A stretch of DNA of 37,844 nt from Methanobrevibacter sp. (GCA_030539935.1 JAUNXF010000004.1:1-37844); one strand, 5' to 3'; numbered from the stretch's first letter, positions 1 through 9,651 are shown. The notes: a model not told the origin generated them from the sequence alone. Numbers and translations are program-made.

Positions 1-42
1 ATAATAAAAAAAATAATAAAAAAATTGAAAAAATAGAAAGTT
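1..42 (-). terminator. U-rich terminator after moaA
   Basis: Read on the minus strand, the bases just past the moaA stop codon are runs of T broken by single A or C bases. There is no convincing hairpin. U-tracts of this kind are the usual archaeal termination signal. The tract reaches the window edge, so its full extent is unknown. Confidence 0.45.
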
Positions 43-975
43 TTATTCTTCCTTATAGAAAGGTTCCCTATTATGGATTCCCTCAAGGAAAATATCAATG
101 AGCTCTTCATCAGAATATCCTTGTCTGATGTAATCAACAAGGTCTACAAGATTGTCGTTTCTAAGTAAACAAGGTTTGATCTTTCCTTCAGGAGTTATTC
201 TAAGTCTTGTGCAGTTCTTGCAGAAGTTGGTGTTGTCTACAGGGTGAACAACCTCTATCTCACCGCCGTCAATGAAATACTTCTTCCTGTCCTGCATGAA
301 TTCCCTTACCTTAATTTCATCTGCAATTTCAGCCAAGTGCTTTTCAAACTCTGCAAGTGGGTAGTGATACTTTGAGTTGAAGTCATTGTCATCACAGCTT
401 TCGGATTCGATGATCTCAATGAGCTGAAGAATAACACCATGTTTTTTGGAAAACTCGAACATGTCAAAAATGTCATTATGGTTGATTTCATTCATAACTA
501 CCATATTTATCTTGACTGGATACATACCAACTGAACAAGATTCTACAATTCCATCCATCACTCTCTTTAAAACGTTTTTCCCTACAATCATTTGATAGGT
601 TTCTTCATTAAGTGTATCTAAACTTACATTAACTCTGTCTAATCCTGCATCGTATAATGGCTTGGCAAATTTATCCAGATTTATTCCATTGGTGGTGATT
701 GAAATGTCCTTGAAATCAAGTGTGTTGATCTTCTCCACAATCTCAACAATGTCTGGACGTATTAATGGTTCGCCTCCAGACAAACGTATCTTCTCAACAC
801 CTAGTTTCTTTGCAATTCTGCAGATTTCATAAATCTCATCTGGAGTCATTTCAGAAGATGAATCCAACATGCCGTCATGATGGCAATACATGCAATTTAC
901 ATTGCAGCGATTGGTGATTGAAATCCTAAGTGAAATGATTGGTCTTTCATAATCGTCCCTAACTTTATCCTTCAT
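43..975 (-). CDS. moaA: GTP 3',8-cyclase MoaA (radical SAM)
   Basis: Catalyses the first step of molybdopterin synthesis, the radical rearrangement of GTP to 3',8-cyclo-GTP. The 310-residue length is usual. The N-terminal radical SAM motif is C24-x3-C28-x2-C31, followed by the SGGEPL glycine motif near residue 67. The second [4Fe-4S] site shows as FCKNC with a further Cys in KIKPCL, in the C-terminal quarter, which separates MoaA from other radical SAM proteins. ATG at 975 is preceded by GGGG about 8 nt upstream. It is the last gene of a minus-strand series mobB - 62-aa ORF - moaA (gap 89 bp) downstream of fdhAB, which suits cofactor supply to the Mo/W formate dehydrogenase. The C-terminus ends in EPFYKEE and lacks the terminal Gly-Gly known from bacterial MoaA. 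Identification is firm. Confidence 0.95.
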   Translation of the reverse strand: MKDKVRDDYERPIISLRISITNRCNVNCMYCHHDGMLDSSSEMTPDEIYEICRIAKKLGVEKIRLSGGEPLIRPDIVEIVEKINTLDFKDISITTNGINLDKFAKPLYDAGLDRVNVSLDTLNEETYQMIVGKNVLKRVMDGIVESCSVGMYPVKINMVVMNEINHNDIFDMFEFSKKHGVILQLIEIIESESCDDNDFNSKYHYPLAEFEKHLAEIADEIKVREFMQDRKKYFIDGGEIEVVHPVDNTNFCKNCTRLRITPEGKIKPCLLRNDNLVDLVDYIRQGYSDEELIDIFLEGIHNREPFYKEE

Positions 976-1064
976 CCATAAACCCCATAAAATTTAAAAA
1001 AATGAGAAATTCATAAAAAATAAAAATAAATAAAAAATTATAATTTGAATTTAATTAAAAATAA

Positions 1065-1253
1065 CTATTCATTTTTTATAGTTATTTCAACATCCTTAAC
1101 TTCATCCACACCATATTCGGAAGTCTTGATGGCTTTCAATAATCCAAGAATGGTTTCCTTAATGATATCATCAGTGAACTTATTCAATTCAATATCATTT
1201 CCATTTATTGTTAAACAAACATTGTTCTCAAAATCCTTATCACAATCGCTCAT
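1065..1253 (-). CDS. 62-aa stand-alone paralogue of the MobB C-terminal domain
   Basis: A short gene between mobB and moaA. Residues 12-62 align without gaps to the last ~53 residues of the neighbouring MobB with 27 of 51 identities by hand count, including NxFxxDxIKxTILG, EYGV and DxxITIKN. It contains only that C-terminal module, without a P-loop. ATG at 1253 has AGGTGAT 4-8 nt upstream, the same ribosome site type as mobB, and it lies 49 bp after mobB, so it looks translated and co-transcribed. The role is unknown. It may pair with the homologous tail of MobB or act as a small subunit for cofactor handling (inference). A decayed duplication is less likely because the frame and ribosome site are intact. 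Confidence 0.75.
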   Translation of the reverse strand: MSDCDKDFENNVCLTINGNDIELNKFTDDIIKETILGLLKAIKTSEYGVDEVKDVEITIKNE

Positions 1254-1302
1254 AAAATCACCTAAATACTATACTAATTACTAACCTTATAATATTATTA
1301 TT

Positions 1303-2010
1303 TTATTCCTTTTTATTCTTAATGGTTATGTCAATGTCATCAAAGTCTTCAACACCATACTCCCTGATCTTAAGAGGTGTCAGTATGCCCAAAATGGTTT
1401 GCTTTATATAATCGCTTACAAACCTATTTAGTCCAATGTTTACTCCATCAATAGCCAAATTGACTTCAGCTTGAGTCTCTGGATTGTAATCCAATTTTCC
1501 TTGAGCAAAGGCCTGACCTATGATGCTTGCATCGTTAAATCCACATTCACTTACAAATAGTGTTTCCAAAATGTCATAAGCTCTTTCTTCAATGAGGTCA
1601 ACCAATTCAAGAACTTCTTCATCAGTAATTTCAAAAGAGTTTACTACCTTAATTGTGTAATCATCCTTGACCTCTTCACAAGTTGCTATTTTAGCATATG
1701 GGTAGGCCTTAAATCCTTCTATAACCACAAAATCAGGATTTTCAATCAGTTTTATCAGGAATAAAATACGTTCCAAATCAAGTCTCTCATTAATATTGAA
1801 ATAGGTTCTTCCACCGATTCCTACAACAAAATCGGAACCTGACTCCATTTGCTTATAGGTATCGGTTCCCTCATGATCCATTTCCATTTGGTGATGAGAA
1901 TGCTTTATGCTTGCCACCTTAAAGCCTCGATTTGTCAATTCCTTAATGATCTTGCTTGTAAGTGAGGTCTTTCCAGTATTCTTTAAACCTACAATTGAAA
2001 TGATTCTCAT
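1303..2010 (-). CDS. mobB: Molybdopterin-guanine dinucleotide biosynthesis protein MobB, with C-terminal extension
   Basis: GTP-binding adapter of the last step of Mo/W-bis-MGD cofactor synthesis. The P-loop GLKNTGKTS lies at residues 8-16, with the MobB-type KHSHH motif near residue 36 and VVIEGFK near 99. At 235 residues it is longer than the ~170 of bacterial MobB. The extra ~80 residues form a separate C-terminal domain that is also encoded alone by the next gene (1065-1253). ATG at 2010 has GGTG 7-10 nt upstream. It lies 443 bp downstream of fdhB on the same strand, with its own probable promoter in that gap. Function by family; the tail's role is unknown. Confidence 0.92.
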   Translation of the reverse strand: MRIISIVGLKNTGKTSLTSKIIKELTNRGFKVASIKHSHHQMEMDHEGTDTYKQMESGSDFVVGIGGRTYFNINERLDLERILFLIKLIENPDFVVIEGFKAYPYAKIATCEEVKDDYTIKVVNSFEITDEEVLELVDLIEERAYDILETLFVSECGFNDASIIGQAFAQGKLDYNPETQAEVNLAIDGVNIGLNRFVSDYIKQTILGILTPLKIREYGVEDFDDIDITIKNKKE

Positions 2011-2453
2011 TTTTACACCATATTTGACTTGATTGATTCAAAAAAATTTAATAATACTATTATTTAATTGCTTATAACTTAAAAACCTATTCTTAAATTT
2101 AATTTATTCAAATAAAATCTTTTCCATCAATCATAGATTAAACTATCATTCAATAAAAGCTTATCAAAAAATAGAGAGTTAAGATAAATAAATTAAATTT
2201 AAAAATAAATCAATAGCTATTTTAGAACAAAATAGTTATCTTAATTTAAATAATTTAAAAAATAGTGATTTCATTATATTAATGAGTGAATAAGAGGTGA
2301 CTATTTTTTAAAATTATTAAAATTAAAATTAAGAATAAAAATAGAAAATTGTAAAACGAATATAATAAGTTAAGAATTAAAATAACTTACTACAAAGTTT
2401 TACAACAACTAAAATTTATTCTAAAATGTTTTTTCTACCATCATGTACTAAAT
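2011..2453. other. Gene-free spacer between fdhB and mobB with an inverted repeat
   Basis: No ORF with a ribosome site was found. An 11-bp inverted repeat with one G-T mismatch (2213-2223 and 2229-2239, 5-nt loop AGAAC) lies inside a very AT-rich tract. An outer pair TTAAGATA/TATCTTAA flanks it. On the minus strand it is followed by T-rich sequence, so it could be a distal fdhB terminator. A 14-bp palindrome TACTAAATTTAGTA (2446-2459) overlaps the fdhB stop codon. The mobB promoter must lie at roughly 2030-2090, but I cannot pick one TATA box with confidence. Confidence 0.4.
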
Positions 2454-3662
2454 TTAGTATTGTCTGTATGATTTAGGACCAAATTCAGTGAATGGTAATG
2501 GTTCTTCGTTGTCTACACCGCTGTAGTAACCGAAGATGTCTCTGACTTTTTGGTTTACAGTAGCCCATACTTTGGATACTGGAATTTCACAAGGACATAC
2601 TTCACTACATTGACCACAGTTGGTACATGCGTCAACCATGTGTACCATACGGGTTAAGTGGAAGAATGGAGCTGCAGGGGTGTATCCACCAGGTACCCAT
2701 TCAGGACCTTCAGCTTCAAGACAACAGTCGTCACAGAAACAGAGAGGACATGCTTCACGGCATCCGTAACATTTCATACATCTGGAGAATTCTTCTTTGT
2801 ATGCAGCGAATACTTCTAAGATGTCACCGGAGGTTCCAGCAAAGTCTTTTTCTCTTTGTTTCATAGCTTGTTTTACCATGATGTTGTCGATGTTAGCACG
2901 GATTTCTACACCTTTTTCGATTGGAGCTTGGGTTTCAATTAAACCAGCTTCAATAACTTTATCTAAGATGTCTGCACCTTTTTCGGAGCATACTTCTACG
3001 AAGGTTGCTTTTCCAGCTAATTCACCAATAACTCCCCAGTTACCTAATGCTAAGTCAGCGTTGGTAGGGATGTTCATGGTACATCTTTGACAGTTTTCTC
3101 TTCTACCCATTCCTTGTTCTTCGAGGTCATCAATCTTAATAGCTTTTTCGCCTTCAGCGGTTTCCATAATGAGTTTTCCTTTGGAAATTTCTTCTTTGAT
3201 GACGTCTGCAGGGTCTAATTCGTAAACGTCTCTAATCATTTTCATGGTTGGTACAGGAGGCATGGTTCCTCCACAGTTTACACCGATCATGATTACGTTG
3301 TCTTCGATGACTTTTCCTTTTCTCATTAACTCTTTTAAGGTCATTGCGTCACATGGTTTGGTAGTAACTGCAATTTTCATATCTCTTGCACCGTCTAAGT
3401 ATTTGGATACGAATTTTGCTAAGTTTAATGTACCGCAGTGAAGGGATCCTGCAGATTTGATTACATCTTCAGGGTCGGTTATGAGAATTGGTTTTGCATC
3501 GTATAAGTCAGCTGCTTCTTCTACAGCAACAACAGCGTCGACAATACCTTCTTCGAGTAAGTATTTCATGATAGTGGTTACTACTCCACCATATTCTCCT
3601 TTTTCTTTAATTGCTTCATTACCAGAGTATGCATAAAACATATCATTTACATTTACAGCCAT
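2454..3662 (-). CDS. fdhB: F420-dependent formate dehydrogenase beta subunit FdhB
   Basis: Electron-transfer subunit that carries electrons from FdhA to coenzyme F420 through Fe-S clusters and FAD. At 402 residues it belongs to the FrhB/FpoF/FdhB family. Two ferredoxin-type motifs sit in the C-terminal third: C295-x2-C298-x2-C301-x3-C305-P, with extra cysteines up to 314, and C346-x2-C349-x2-C352-x3-C356-P. The upstream segment [23 protein letters not shown] is the FrhB-type Fe-S/FAD region near residue 190. ATG at 3662 has AAGGAGT about 9 nt upstream. It starts 21 bp after fdhA and is clearly in one operon with it. Codon use is strongly biased, like fdhA and fdhC, which suggests high expression. 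Confidence 0.95.
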   Translation of the reverse strand: MAVNVNDMFYAYSGNEAIKEKGEYGGVVTTIMKYLLEEGIVDAVVAVEEAADLYDAKPILITDPEDVIKSAGSLHCGTLNLAKFVSKYLDGARDMKIAVTTKPCDAMTLKELMRKGKVIEDNVIMIGVNCGGTMPPVPTMKMIRDVYELDPADVIKEEISKGKLIMETAEGEKAIKIDDLEEQGMGRRENCQRCTMNIPTNADLALGNWGVIGELAGKATFVEVCSEKGADILDKVIEAGLIETQAPIEKGVEIRANIDNIMVKQAMKQREKDFAGTSGDILEVFAAYKEEFSRCMKCYGCREACPLCFCDDCCLEAEGPEWVPGGYTPAAPFFHLTRMVHMVDACTNCGQCSEVCPCEIPVSKVWATVNQKVRDIFGYYSGVDNEEPLPFTEFGPKSYRQY

Positions 3663-3683
3663 ATTATCTACTCCTTATTCACC

Positions 3684-5735
3684 TTATAATTTTTCTACTT
3701 GAATAGCACAAGCTTTTAATTCAACCATCTTACATTTAGGGTCGAAAGAATCGGAGTTGGTTAACATGTTAGCTGCACATTCGGTAAAGTGCATAGGAAT
3801 GTTTACGATACCTTTCTTAATGTCGTCGGTTACACGAGCAGGAATTTCAATTTCTCCTCTTCTGGAGTAAGCTTTTACTATTTCATTGTTAAGAATTCCT
3901 CTTTCTGCTGCGTCTTCGGTGTTGATTTCGATGAATCCGGTAGGTACTTCCTTATCTAAGGTTTCACATCTTCTGGTCATAGCAGCGTGATAGTGGAACA
4001 AGATACGGGTAGTGGTTAATAATAATGGGTATTCATCATCAACAACTTCGACAGGACCTCTGTGTTCTAATGCTTGGAATACACCTAAACCGTCTGGGTG
4101 AGCGAATTTGTCTTTGTGCATTAAAGGTTCACAAGGATCTTCTGGGTCAAGACATGGCCAGTGTACACCTTCAGGTTTGAGTAATCTTTCGTGAGTAATT
4201 CCGTAGTAGGAAGGAGCGAGTTCTCTGATTTCTTCCCAAATTTCAGCAGCGTTTTCGTAGTGGAACAATTCTCTTGGTCTGCCCATTCTTACAGCAATCT
4301 CTTCCATGATCTTCCAGTCTACCCAAGCGCCTTCAGGTGGTTCTTGAGCTTTACGTAACCATTGAACTCTTCTTTCACCGGAAGTGAAGGTACCTTCTTG
4401 TTCACCCCAACCTGCTGCAGGTAATACTACATCTGCTTCAGCAGCGGTATCGGTCATGAACAATTCTTGAACGATTAACATTTCTAAGTTTGCGATTGCT
4501 TCTTTGGTGTGCTTAATATCTGCATCGGAGAGAACAGGGTCTTCACCGTGGATGTATAATACTTTTAAGTCACCAGAGTGAGCAGCGTTCATCATTTCGA
4601 CTAAGGTTAAACCAGGAGTGGTTGGTAAGTCGATTTGGTAAGCTTCTGAGAATTTTTTGGTAATTTCAGGGTTTGCAACTTTTTGGTAACCTACATAGTC
4701 AGAAGGTAATGCACCCATATCACAAGCACCTTGTACGTTGTTTTGTCCTCTTAATGGGTTTACTCCTCCACCAATCTTACCTAAGTTACCGGTTAACATT
4801 GCGAGGTTTGCAGTGGACATTACGTTGTCTGCACCGTGGGAGTGTTCGGTAATTCCTAAGGAGTATACGATAGCTGCGTTTTCAGCTTTTGCATATTCGA
4901 TAGCTACACGTTTGATTTGTTCAGGGTCAGCTTCAGTAATTTCTGCTACTTTGTCAAGGTCATATTTCATTGCAACTTCTTTCATTTCTTCGTAACCTTT
5001 GGTTCTGTTCTTAATGAACTCATCATCTTGCAAGTCGTTTTCAATGATGATCTTGATCATACCGTTCATTAAAGCTACGTCAGTACCGGTCTTGAATTGC
5101 ATGTATTCGTGAGCTAATTTTGCAGTAGGAGTGAATCTTGGGTCAGCTACTACTAATTTTGCACCGTTCTTAATAGCTCTGATGATTTTACGACCGAATA
5201 ATGGGTGTGCTTCCATGTTGTTGGAACCGATACAGAAGATGAAGTCAGCTTCTTCAATACTGTCGTAACCGTTGGTGGATGCACCTGAACCGAAGGTGGT
5301 TGCAAGACCAGCTACGGTAGGACCGTGACAGATACGTGCACAGTGGTCTACGTTTTGAGTACCACAACCAGCTCTTGCGAGCTTTTGGGTAATGTAAATG
5401 TTTTCGTTAGGAGATCTAGCACATGCGTAGAAACCTAATTTGTTAGGGTCAGTGTCAGCATATTTTTTAAGGGTGCTAGCTACTAAGTCTAAAGCTTCAT
5501 CCCAGGAAGCTTCTCTGAATTCACCATTTTCTTTGATTAACGGAGTAGTTAATCTGTCTGGGTGGTTAATGAATTGATATCCGAAGTTACCTTTTGGACA
5601 TACTTTTCCTTCATTAACAGGGTGTCTTTTCCATGGTTCGACACCAATGATTTTTCCATCTTTGACTACAAAGTTGATACCACAACCAGTACCACAGTAA
5701 GGACAAATAGATGGTACATATTTTATCTCAACCAT
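3684..5735 (-). CDS. fdhA: F420-dependent formate dehydrogenase catalytic subunit FdhA (Mo/W-bis-MGD)
   Basis: Oxidises formate to CO2, supplying reduced F420 (and CO2) for methanogenesis. At 683 residues it has the usual length. The N-terminal [4Fe-4S] site is C11-x2-C14-x3-C18 and C46. The metal ligand is Cys136 in [11 protein letters not shown], where some homologues have selenocysteine; no in-frame TGA is needed here. Large molybdopterin oxidoreductase domains follow, and the C-terminal dinucleotide-binding domain starts near residue 570. ATG at 5735 has GGAG about 9 nt upstream. It is followed by fdhB after 21 bp. The fdhC gene lies upstream, separated by a 580-bp region holding the fdhC terminator and a duplicated repeat array, so fdhAB probably has its own regulated promoter. 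Confidence 0.97.
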   Translation of the reverse strand: MVEIKYVPSICPYCGTGCGINFVVKDGKIIGVEPWKRHPVNEGKVCPKGNFGYQFINHPDRLTTPLIKENGEFREASWDEALDLVASTLKKYADTDPNKLGFYACARSPNENIYITQKLARAGCGTQNVDHCARICHGPTVAGLATTFGSGASTNGYDSIEEADFIFCIGSNNMEAHPLFGRKIIRAIKNGAKLVVADPRFTPTAKLAHEYMQFKTGTDVALMNGMIKIIIENDLQDDEFIKNRTKGYEEMKEVAMKYDLDKVAEITEADPEQIKRVAIEYAKAENAAIVYSLGITEHSHGADNVMSTANLAMLTGNLGKIGGGVNPLRGQNNVQGACDMGALPSDYVGYQKVANPEITKKFSEAYQIDLPTTPGLTLVEMMNAAHSGDLKVLYIHGEDPVLSDADIKHTKEAIANLEMLIVQELFMTDTAAEADVVLPAAGWGEQEGTFTSGERRVQWLRKAQEPPEGAWVDWKIMEEIAVRMGRPRELFHYENAAEIWEEIRELAPSYYGITHERLLKPEGVHWPCLDPEDPCEPLMHKDKFAHPDGLGVFQALEHRGPVEVVDDEYPLLLTTTRILFHYHAAMTRRCETLDKEVPTGFIEINTEDAAERGILNNEIVKAYSRRGEIEIPARVTDDIKKGIVNIPMHFTECAANMLTNSDSFDPKCKMVELKACAIQVEKL

Positions 5736-5840
5736 TTTATAATCTCCATAATAAAATCAAGGTTTTATTTTTTGTTTAGTTTACATATTGGCAAATTCAA
5801 TTATTGACTAACAAATGAAACTTTTTAATAATTAATATCT

Positions 5841-5969
5841 ATTAAAATCTTAGAATATTGTGAATTGTGTCGTGTATTGTGAATTGTGTCTTTAATAATT
5901 TAATAAAATATAATTTATTAAAATCTTTCTGGATTATTGTGAATTGTGTCGTGTATTGTGAATTGTGTC
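5841..5969. repeat. Four 16-bp repeats in a duplicated ~79-bp unit upstream of fdhA; probable regulatory sites
   Basis: The 16-mer TATTGTGAATTGTGTC occurs exactly at 5856-5871, 5875-5890, 5935-5950 and 5954-5969. Copies within a pair are 19 bp apart and the pairs are 79 bp apart. Each pair is preceded on the plus strand by ATTAAAATCT (5841-5850 and 5918-5927) and AT-rich sequence, so the whole unit is a tandem duplication. Read in the fdhA direction, each unit is an operator-like pair followed by an AT-rich, possibly TATA-containing segment. The nearest copy is 121 bp from the fdhA start. I see the motif nowhere else in the window. It is probably where a formate-, hydrogen- or metal-responsive regulator binds (inference). 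Confidence 0.75.
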
Positions 5970-6056
5970 TATTGTTATAATCCAATAAAAGAATTGACAA
6001 TAATATTCTATGTACATTTATAATATAATATTATATTATCATGAAATTTGTGAAAT

Positions 6057-6082
6057 GGAGATTTTCATTTTCGAAAATCTCC
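6057..6082. repeat. Perfect 10-bp inverted repeat between fdhC and fdhA
   Basis: GGAGATTTTC and GAAAATCTCC face each other across a 6-nt loop. On neither strand is the stem followed by a strong T-run next to it, so it is more like an operator or mRNA structure than a terminator. It lies about 320 bp upstream of the fdhA start and 235 bp downstream of the fdhC stop. Confidence 0.5.
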
Positions 6083-6165
6083 CTATTGTTTTTTAAGAAT
6101 TGTGAAAAATTCCTTATATAAGTATGATTTTTATTCAAATTGAAATTTTTTTTAAGAAAATCTCT

Positions 6166-6240
6166 AAAAAAACTTGATAAATATTGTAAATACTTATTGA
6201 TATTTGAATTGAATAGGTTTGCTCAAATATTTCAATAAGT
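6166..6240 (-). terminator. Probable fdhC terminator (stem-loop plus U-tract)
   Basis: Downstream of the fdhC stop, 6192-6207 pairs with 6223-6240 (8 bp plus 8 bp, interrupted by a 2-nt bulge; 15-nt loop). Reading on along the minus strand, a run of seven T follows at 6172-6166. This argues that fdhC and fdhAB are largely separate transcripts. Confidence 0.5.
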
Positions 6241-6316
6241 AAATACAAATTTTAGGGAAATAATCCCCTGTGTTTGACTAATACAAGAATATTAGATCCA
6301 AACTGATTTAGTATAT

Positions 6317-7138
6317 CTAGTCGCGTAAGTATACGAACCAGTATGCGCAAGCTACAAAGAGAGCTCCACCAACAATGTTACCTAAGGTTACAGGAATTAA
6401 GTTGTTAATGAAGAATTGTGCCCAGGTTACTTCAGCACCTAAGAAGATACCTAATGGGATGAAGAACATGTTTGCGACACTGTGCTCAAATCCAATACAT
6501 ACAAACGCCATGATTGGGAACCAAATACCGAAGAATTTGCCTACTACATCGTCTGCAGCGTTAGCTAAGTATACAGCTAAACATACTAACCAGTTACAAC
6601 CAATACCTCTAAGGAAAGCTTGTACCCAAGTTAAAGAAGCAGTTGATTTTCCAGCTGCCATGAAGGAAGCTCCACCTAAAGCTTTGGTGTTAGCAATGGT
6701 AATTGCACCTTTTGCGAATGCTTCAGGTACCATAATACCGGTTGCGTAAGCAAGTACGTAAGCAACAAAGAGACCACCAATTAAGTTGAAAACCCAGCTT
6801 CCAACCCAGTTTTTGAGAAGTCCCATGATATCAGTTTTACCATCTAAAAGACCCATAGTCATAAACATTACGTCACCAGTGAATAATTCGGATCCACAGA
6901 TAACAACCATAATTAAACCTACAGGGAACACGCCCCCGAAGATTAATTTAGAAATACCTATTGGTACTCCACCAGCTACAGCACCGGTGTTAGCTACTTC
7001 TGCTAATAATCCACCGAATGCGATGTATGCACCTGCTAAGAAACCTAAAATAGCAAGTTTGATAATAGGCATTTCACCTTTTGCGGTAGCTGCAGATGCT
7101 ACTGCTTTTGCAGTGTCTGCAGGACTTTTAAAACTCAT
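6317..7138 (-). CDS. fdhC: Formate channel/transporter FdhC (FNT family)
   Basis: Membrane pore of the formate-nitrite transporter family that brings formate into the cell for FdhAB. About six membrane segments are visible, with the family motifs AGAYIAFGG near residue 35, [11 protein letters not shown], and [14 protein letters not shown] carrying the channel histidine. The open frame extends 14 codons further up to 7180, but ATG at 7138 is preferred. It has GAGG about 9 nt upstream, and [13 protein letters not shown] is a normal family N-terminus, giving 273 residues. It is first in the order fdhC-fdhA-fdhB, with a terminator-like structure behind it. Codon use is strongly biased, as in fdhA and fdhB. 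Confidence 0.95.
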   Translation of the reverse strand: MSFKSPADTAKAVASAATAKGEMPIIKLAILGFLAGAYIAFGGLLAEVANTGAVAGGVPIGISKLIFGGVFPVGLIMVVICGSELFTGDVMFMTMGLLDGKTDIMGLLKNWVGSWVFNLIGGLFVAYVLAYATGIMVPEAFAKGAITIANTKALGGASFMAAGKSTASLTWVQAFLRGIGCNWLVCLAVYLANAADDVVGKFFGIWFPIMAFVCIGFEHSVANMFFIPLGIFLGAEVTWAQFFINNLIPVTLGNIVGGALFVACAYWFVYLRD

Positions 7139-8004
7139 ATATCTCAACCTCTTTTTTAAATTATCCCATATAATTATCAATACTCTCGAGGCTTATATCA
7201 AACCTTACATAAAGAGAGCATTAATTATAATTATTTATCATACATATAAAAAGACTTTGCTATTAAAATCAAAAGAAAAGATTTATATGTAATAAATGCA
7301 CAATTTTTCAAAGAGAAAAATAATTCATAACGATAAAAACACCTTAAAAAATAAAAAATGTTCAAAAAAATCTAAAAAAATTAAAAATAATAAAAATTAT
7401 AAGAAAAAATATAAAATTAAACATATCTAAAAAATCAAAAAATAAATCAATATAAACTTATTTTCATATTGAACATTAAAACTATTGAAAAATAAGGGAT
7501 AATAGCAAGTTAAAGTCAAAATAAAGATATTTAACAAACTAAAATTAAAGTGTATTATAATTCATATCATAATTTTTCCAAAAAAATAACTTATTTAATA
7601 ACATATTTCGACATAACGAATGAAAATAGAAGAAATTATTGGAAGATTTATTATCAATTAAACCATTTAAATCCGTCCAAATCCAAAAATAGAAAGAAAA
7701 AACACAACATGAACAACATTTATAAAACGATAGCAAAATATTGGATTAAATTTTAGGTTCACAAAAAATTTTATCATGACAAATCATGACAAATTATTGA
7801 TTCCTCCGACCAAGAAAAAAATAATGGAAGCCCTCAAAGAGCTTAAATAAAAAAATACTTTTAAAATGACATTTAAAAATTATCAATGAAACTTTAAAAA
7901 AACTGTTAAATATTTAAATGATAAATGATAAAATAAATTATATTGGATTAATAAAAATATAAGAGAAATTATTATATTACATATCATTTTTACAGGAGGA
8001 TATT
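7139..8004. other. Long intergenic region between divergent fdhC and an adhesin-like gene
   Basis: About 860 bp, very AT-rich. A TATA-like TTTTTATATGTA on the minus strand at about 7241-7252 could drive fdhC with a leader of ~85 nt. On the plus strand an AAAATATAAG around 7952-7961 could drive the gene at 8005. The only stretch that looks less like spacer is 7776-7850 (see the short ORF). The 60-70 codon frames at 7545-7756 on both strands lack ribosome sites and have spacer-like composition. Confidence 0.4.
7776..7850 (+). other. 24-codon ORF or gene remnant inside the intergenic region
   Basis: Reads MTNHDKLLIPP followed by a Lys-rich, helix-like tail (TKKKIMEALKELK) and stops at TAA. Its base composition (CCTCCGACC, GAAGCCCTC) is less AT-rich than the spacer around it, which hints at present or former coding. 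There is no good ribosome site, and ATGACAAAT is directly repeated at its start. It may be a microprotein or the end of a decayed gene. I do not recognise it. Confidence 0.15.
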
Positions 8005-9639
8005 ATGAAGAATAAAATTATAGTATCTTTATTGTTGGTTTTATTGCTTGCAATCTCTGCATCAGCAGTCAGCGCAAGTGAGGACATGGCGGATGCTATA
8101 ACCGAAACTCCAGACACTTCAGATATTGAATTGATCAATGAGGATGTGGCAGATACTGAATCAATATCTGAAAATCTCGAAGATGAAGATATGACAGAAA
8201 ATAATGTAACTGATGACACTAATAAATTAGGCGATAATGGAGAAGTATATCAATCCAACAATTTTACCATAAACTCTATTAATCAATTGCATTATATTAA
8301 TGATTATTCTGGATATAATCAGTTTTTATTAAAAAATAACACATTTAATTTAACTGACCCATTCACTATTGAAAAATCATGTATTATAAATGGAGGAATA
8401 ATTAAAGCTGAAAACTTGGATTGCTTCTTTAATATTGAATCTCCAGCAAATGGTGGCCCTAGCAGTGTAACCATTAAAAATACAAAATTTATCATTACAA
8501 AAAATCAATCTGTTGTCTTTGCAAAAGCTATAAGAGATGGGTATAACAATGTATTGAACATTGCAGGAATCACTTTGGAAAATATTACTTTTGAAATAGC
8601 TGATGGGGTTTCAGCAAATGATGTTTCCCTACTTTATATAGATACATTACCTGTTAATAATGCAATTTCCAATGCGATAAACATTAATAACTGCAATTTA
8701 AATGGTGCACATAGCATCAATATTGCAAATGCCCTAAAAACAGATGAAAATCCATTTGAACTTACAGAAATAATTGAAATAAAAACAACCAGAATTGTTT
8801 TAAATACTAATGTTATACAATATGCAGTAGACAAAGCTGTTGGAGATTCTGCATTTCCTTTTGAAGTAAAATTAATAGACCAAAATGGAAATCCTGTAGT
8901 TAATCAGACTGTTTTCTTCATAATAGATGATATAATCACTGCAACAACAGATTCCAATGGGGTTGCATCAATAATGTTATCCCTTTGTGAACCTAAAGAT
9001 TACTACATCTATAGCCAATTTAGAGGATATGAAGAATATTCTGCATCAGAACCTGTTGCAAATACAATTAGAATTATTAAAAAAGTAAGTTCACTAAGCA
9101 TCAAGAATTTGTCCTATAAAGTGACTGCAGCTAAAAAATTAACTGCAACCTTTAGAGACCAAAACAAGAAATTGATTAAAAACAAAAGGGTTACCTTTAC
9201 AGTTAATGGAAAAACCTACAGTGCAAAAACCAATTCAAAAGGAGTAGCTACTGTAAAAATCACCTTAAACAAAAAGGGAACCTACACTTACAGCGCTAAA
9301 TTTGCAGGAGACTCAATCTATACTGCAGTGACTAAAAAAGCCAAATTGACTGTAGTCCCATTGGCCACAAGCCTTACAACTAAAAAATATACCTTTAAGA
9401 AAGCAGCAAAAACTAAAAAGATATCAGTTACTTTAAAGAGTGGAAAAACAGTTCTTAAAAGTCAAAAGATCACTCTTAAAGTAAATGGAAAAACTTATAC
9501 TGCCAAAACAAACTCTAAAGGTATTGCAACAGTTAAAATAGCTTTAAACAAAAAGGGAACTTTCAAATACACTGCCAAATATGCAGGAAACAATAAGTAT
9601 AAGGCTGTTTCAAAAGCAAATAAGGTAATCATAAAATAA
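8005..9639 (+). CDS. Adhesin-like secreted protein, Ig-like repeat tail (544 aa)
   Basis: Probable cell-surface protein. Residues 1-28 are a signal peptide (Lys-rich start, LLLVLLLAISASAVSA). An acidic Asp/Glu linker runs to about residue 80, and a poorly repetitive beta-rich segment with many Asn-x-Ser/Thr sites covers about 90-260. Three Ig-like (Big/invasin-type) domains follow at about 285-360, 365-450 and 455-544. The last two share VNGKTYxAKTNSKGxATVKI and the KKGTxxYxAKxAGxxxYxAV pattern. There is no C-terminal membrane segment. ATG at 8005 has AGGAGG 6 nt upstream. The signal peptide closely resembles that of the gene at 18342. Binding partner unknown; the surface role is inferred from family and architecture. 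Confidence 0.85.
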   Translation: MKNKIIVSLLLVLLLAISASAVSASEDMADAITETPDTSDIELINEDVADTESISENLEDEDMTENNVTDDTNKLGDNGEVYQSNNFTINSINQLHYINDYSGYNQFLLKNNTFNLTDPFTIEKSCIINGGIIKAENLDCFFNIESPANGGPSSVTIKNTKFIITKNQSVVFAKAIRDGYNNVLNIAGITLENITFEIADGVSANDVSLLYIDTLPVNNAISNAININNCNLNGAHSINIANALKTDENPFELTEIIEIKTTRIVLNTNVIQYAVDKAVGDSAFPFEVKLIDQNGNPVVNQTVFFIIDDIITATTDSNGVASIMLSLCEPKDYYIYSQFRGYEEYSASEPVANTIRIIKKVSSLSIKNLSYKVTAAKKLTATFRDQNKKLIKNKRVTFTVNGKTYSAKTNSKGVATVKITLNKKGTYTYSAKFAGDSIYTAVTKKAKLTVVPLATSLTTKKYTFKKAAKTKKISVTLKSGKTVLKSQKITLKVNGKTYTAKTNSKGIATVKIALNKKGTFKYTAKYAGNNKYKAVSKANKVIIK

Positions 9640-9651
9640 AATCATTGAATT

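Noticed and set aside
2627-3441. Plus-strand ORFs of 65-97 codons opposite fdhB
   Set aside because: They lie wholly inside fdhB, lack ribosome sites and show no family features; they are shadows of biased codons.
4738-4995. Plus-strand ORF opposite fdhA
   Set aside because: Antisense shadow in a strongly conserved catalytic subunit gene.
5300-5345. Selenocysteine in FdhA
   Set aside because: The metal-ligand position is a cysteine codon and no in-frame TGA occurs, so this is the Cys form.
5841-5969. Repeat array as a small CRISPR
   Set aside because: Spacers within each pair are only 3 bp, repeats are 16 bp, and the units are a tandem duplication; no cas genes are near.
6375-7292. Two long plus-strand ORFs opposite fdhC
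   Set aside because: Antisense to a clear six-TM channel gene; composition follows the opposite strand.
7545-7756. Overlapping 63- and 68-codon ORFs on opposite strands in the spacer
   Set aside because: Asn/Lys/Tyr-rich products typical of translated AT-rich spacer, with no ribosome site.
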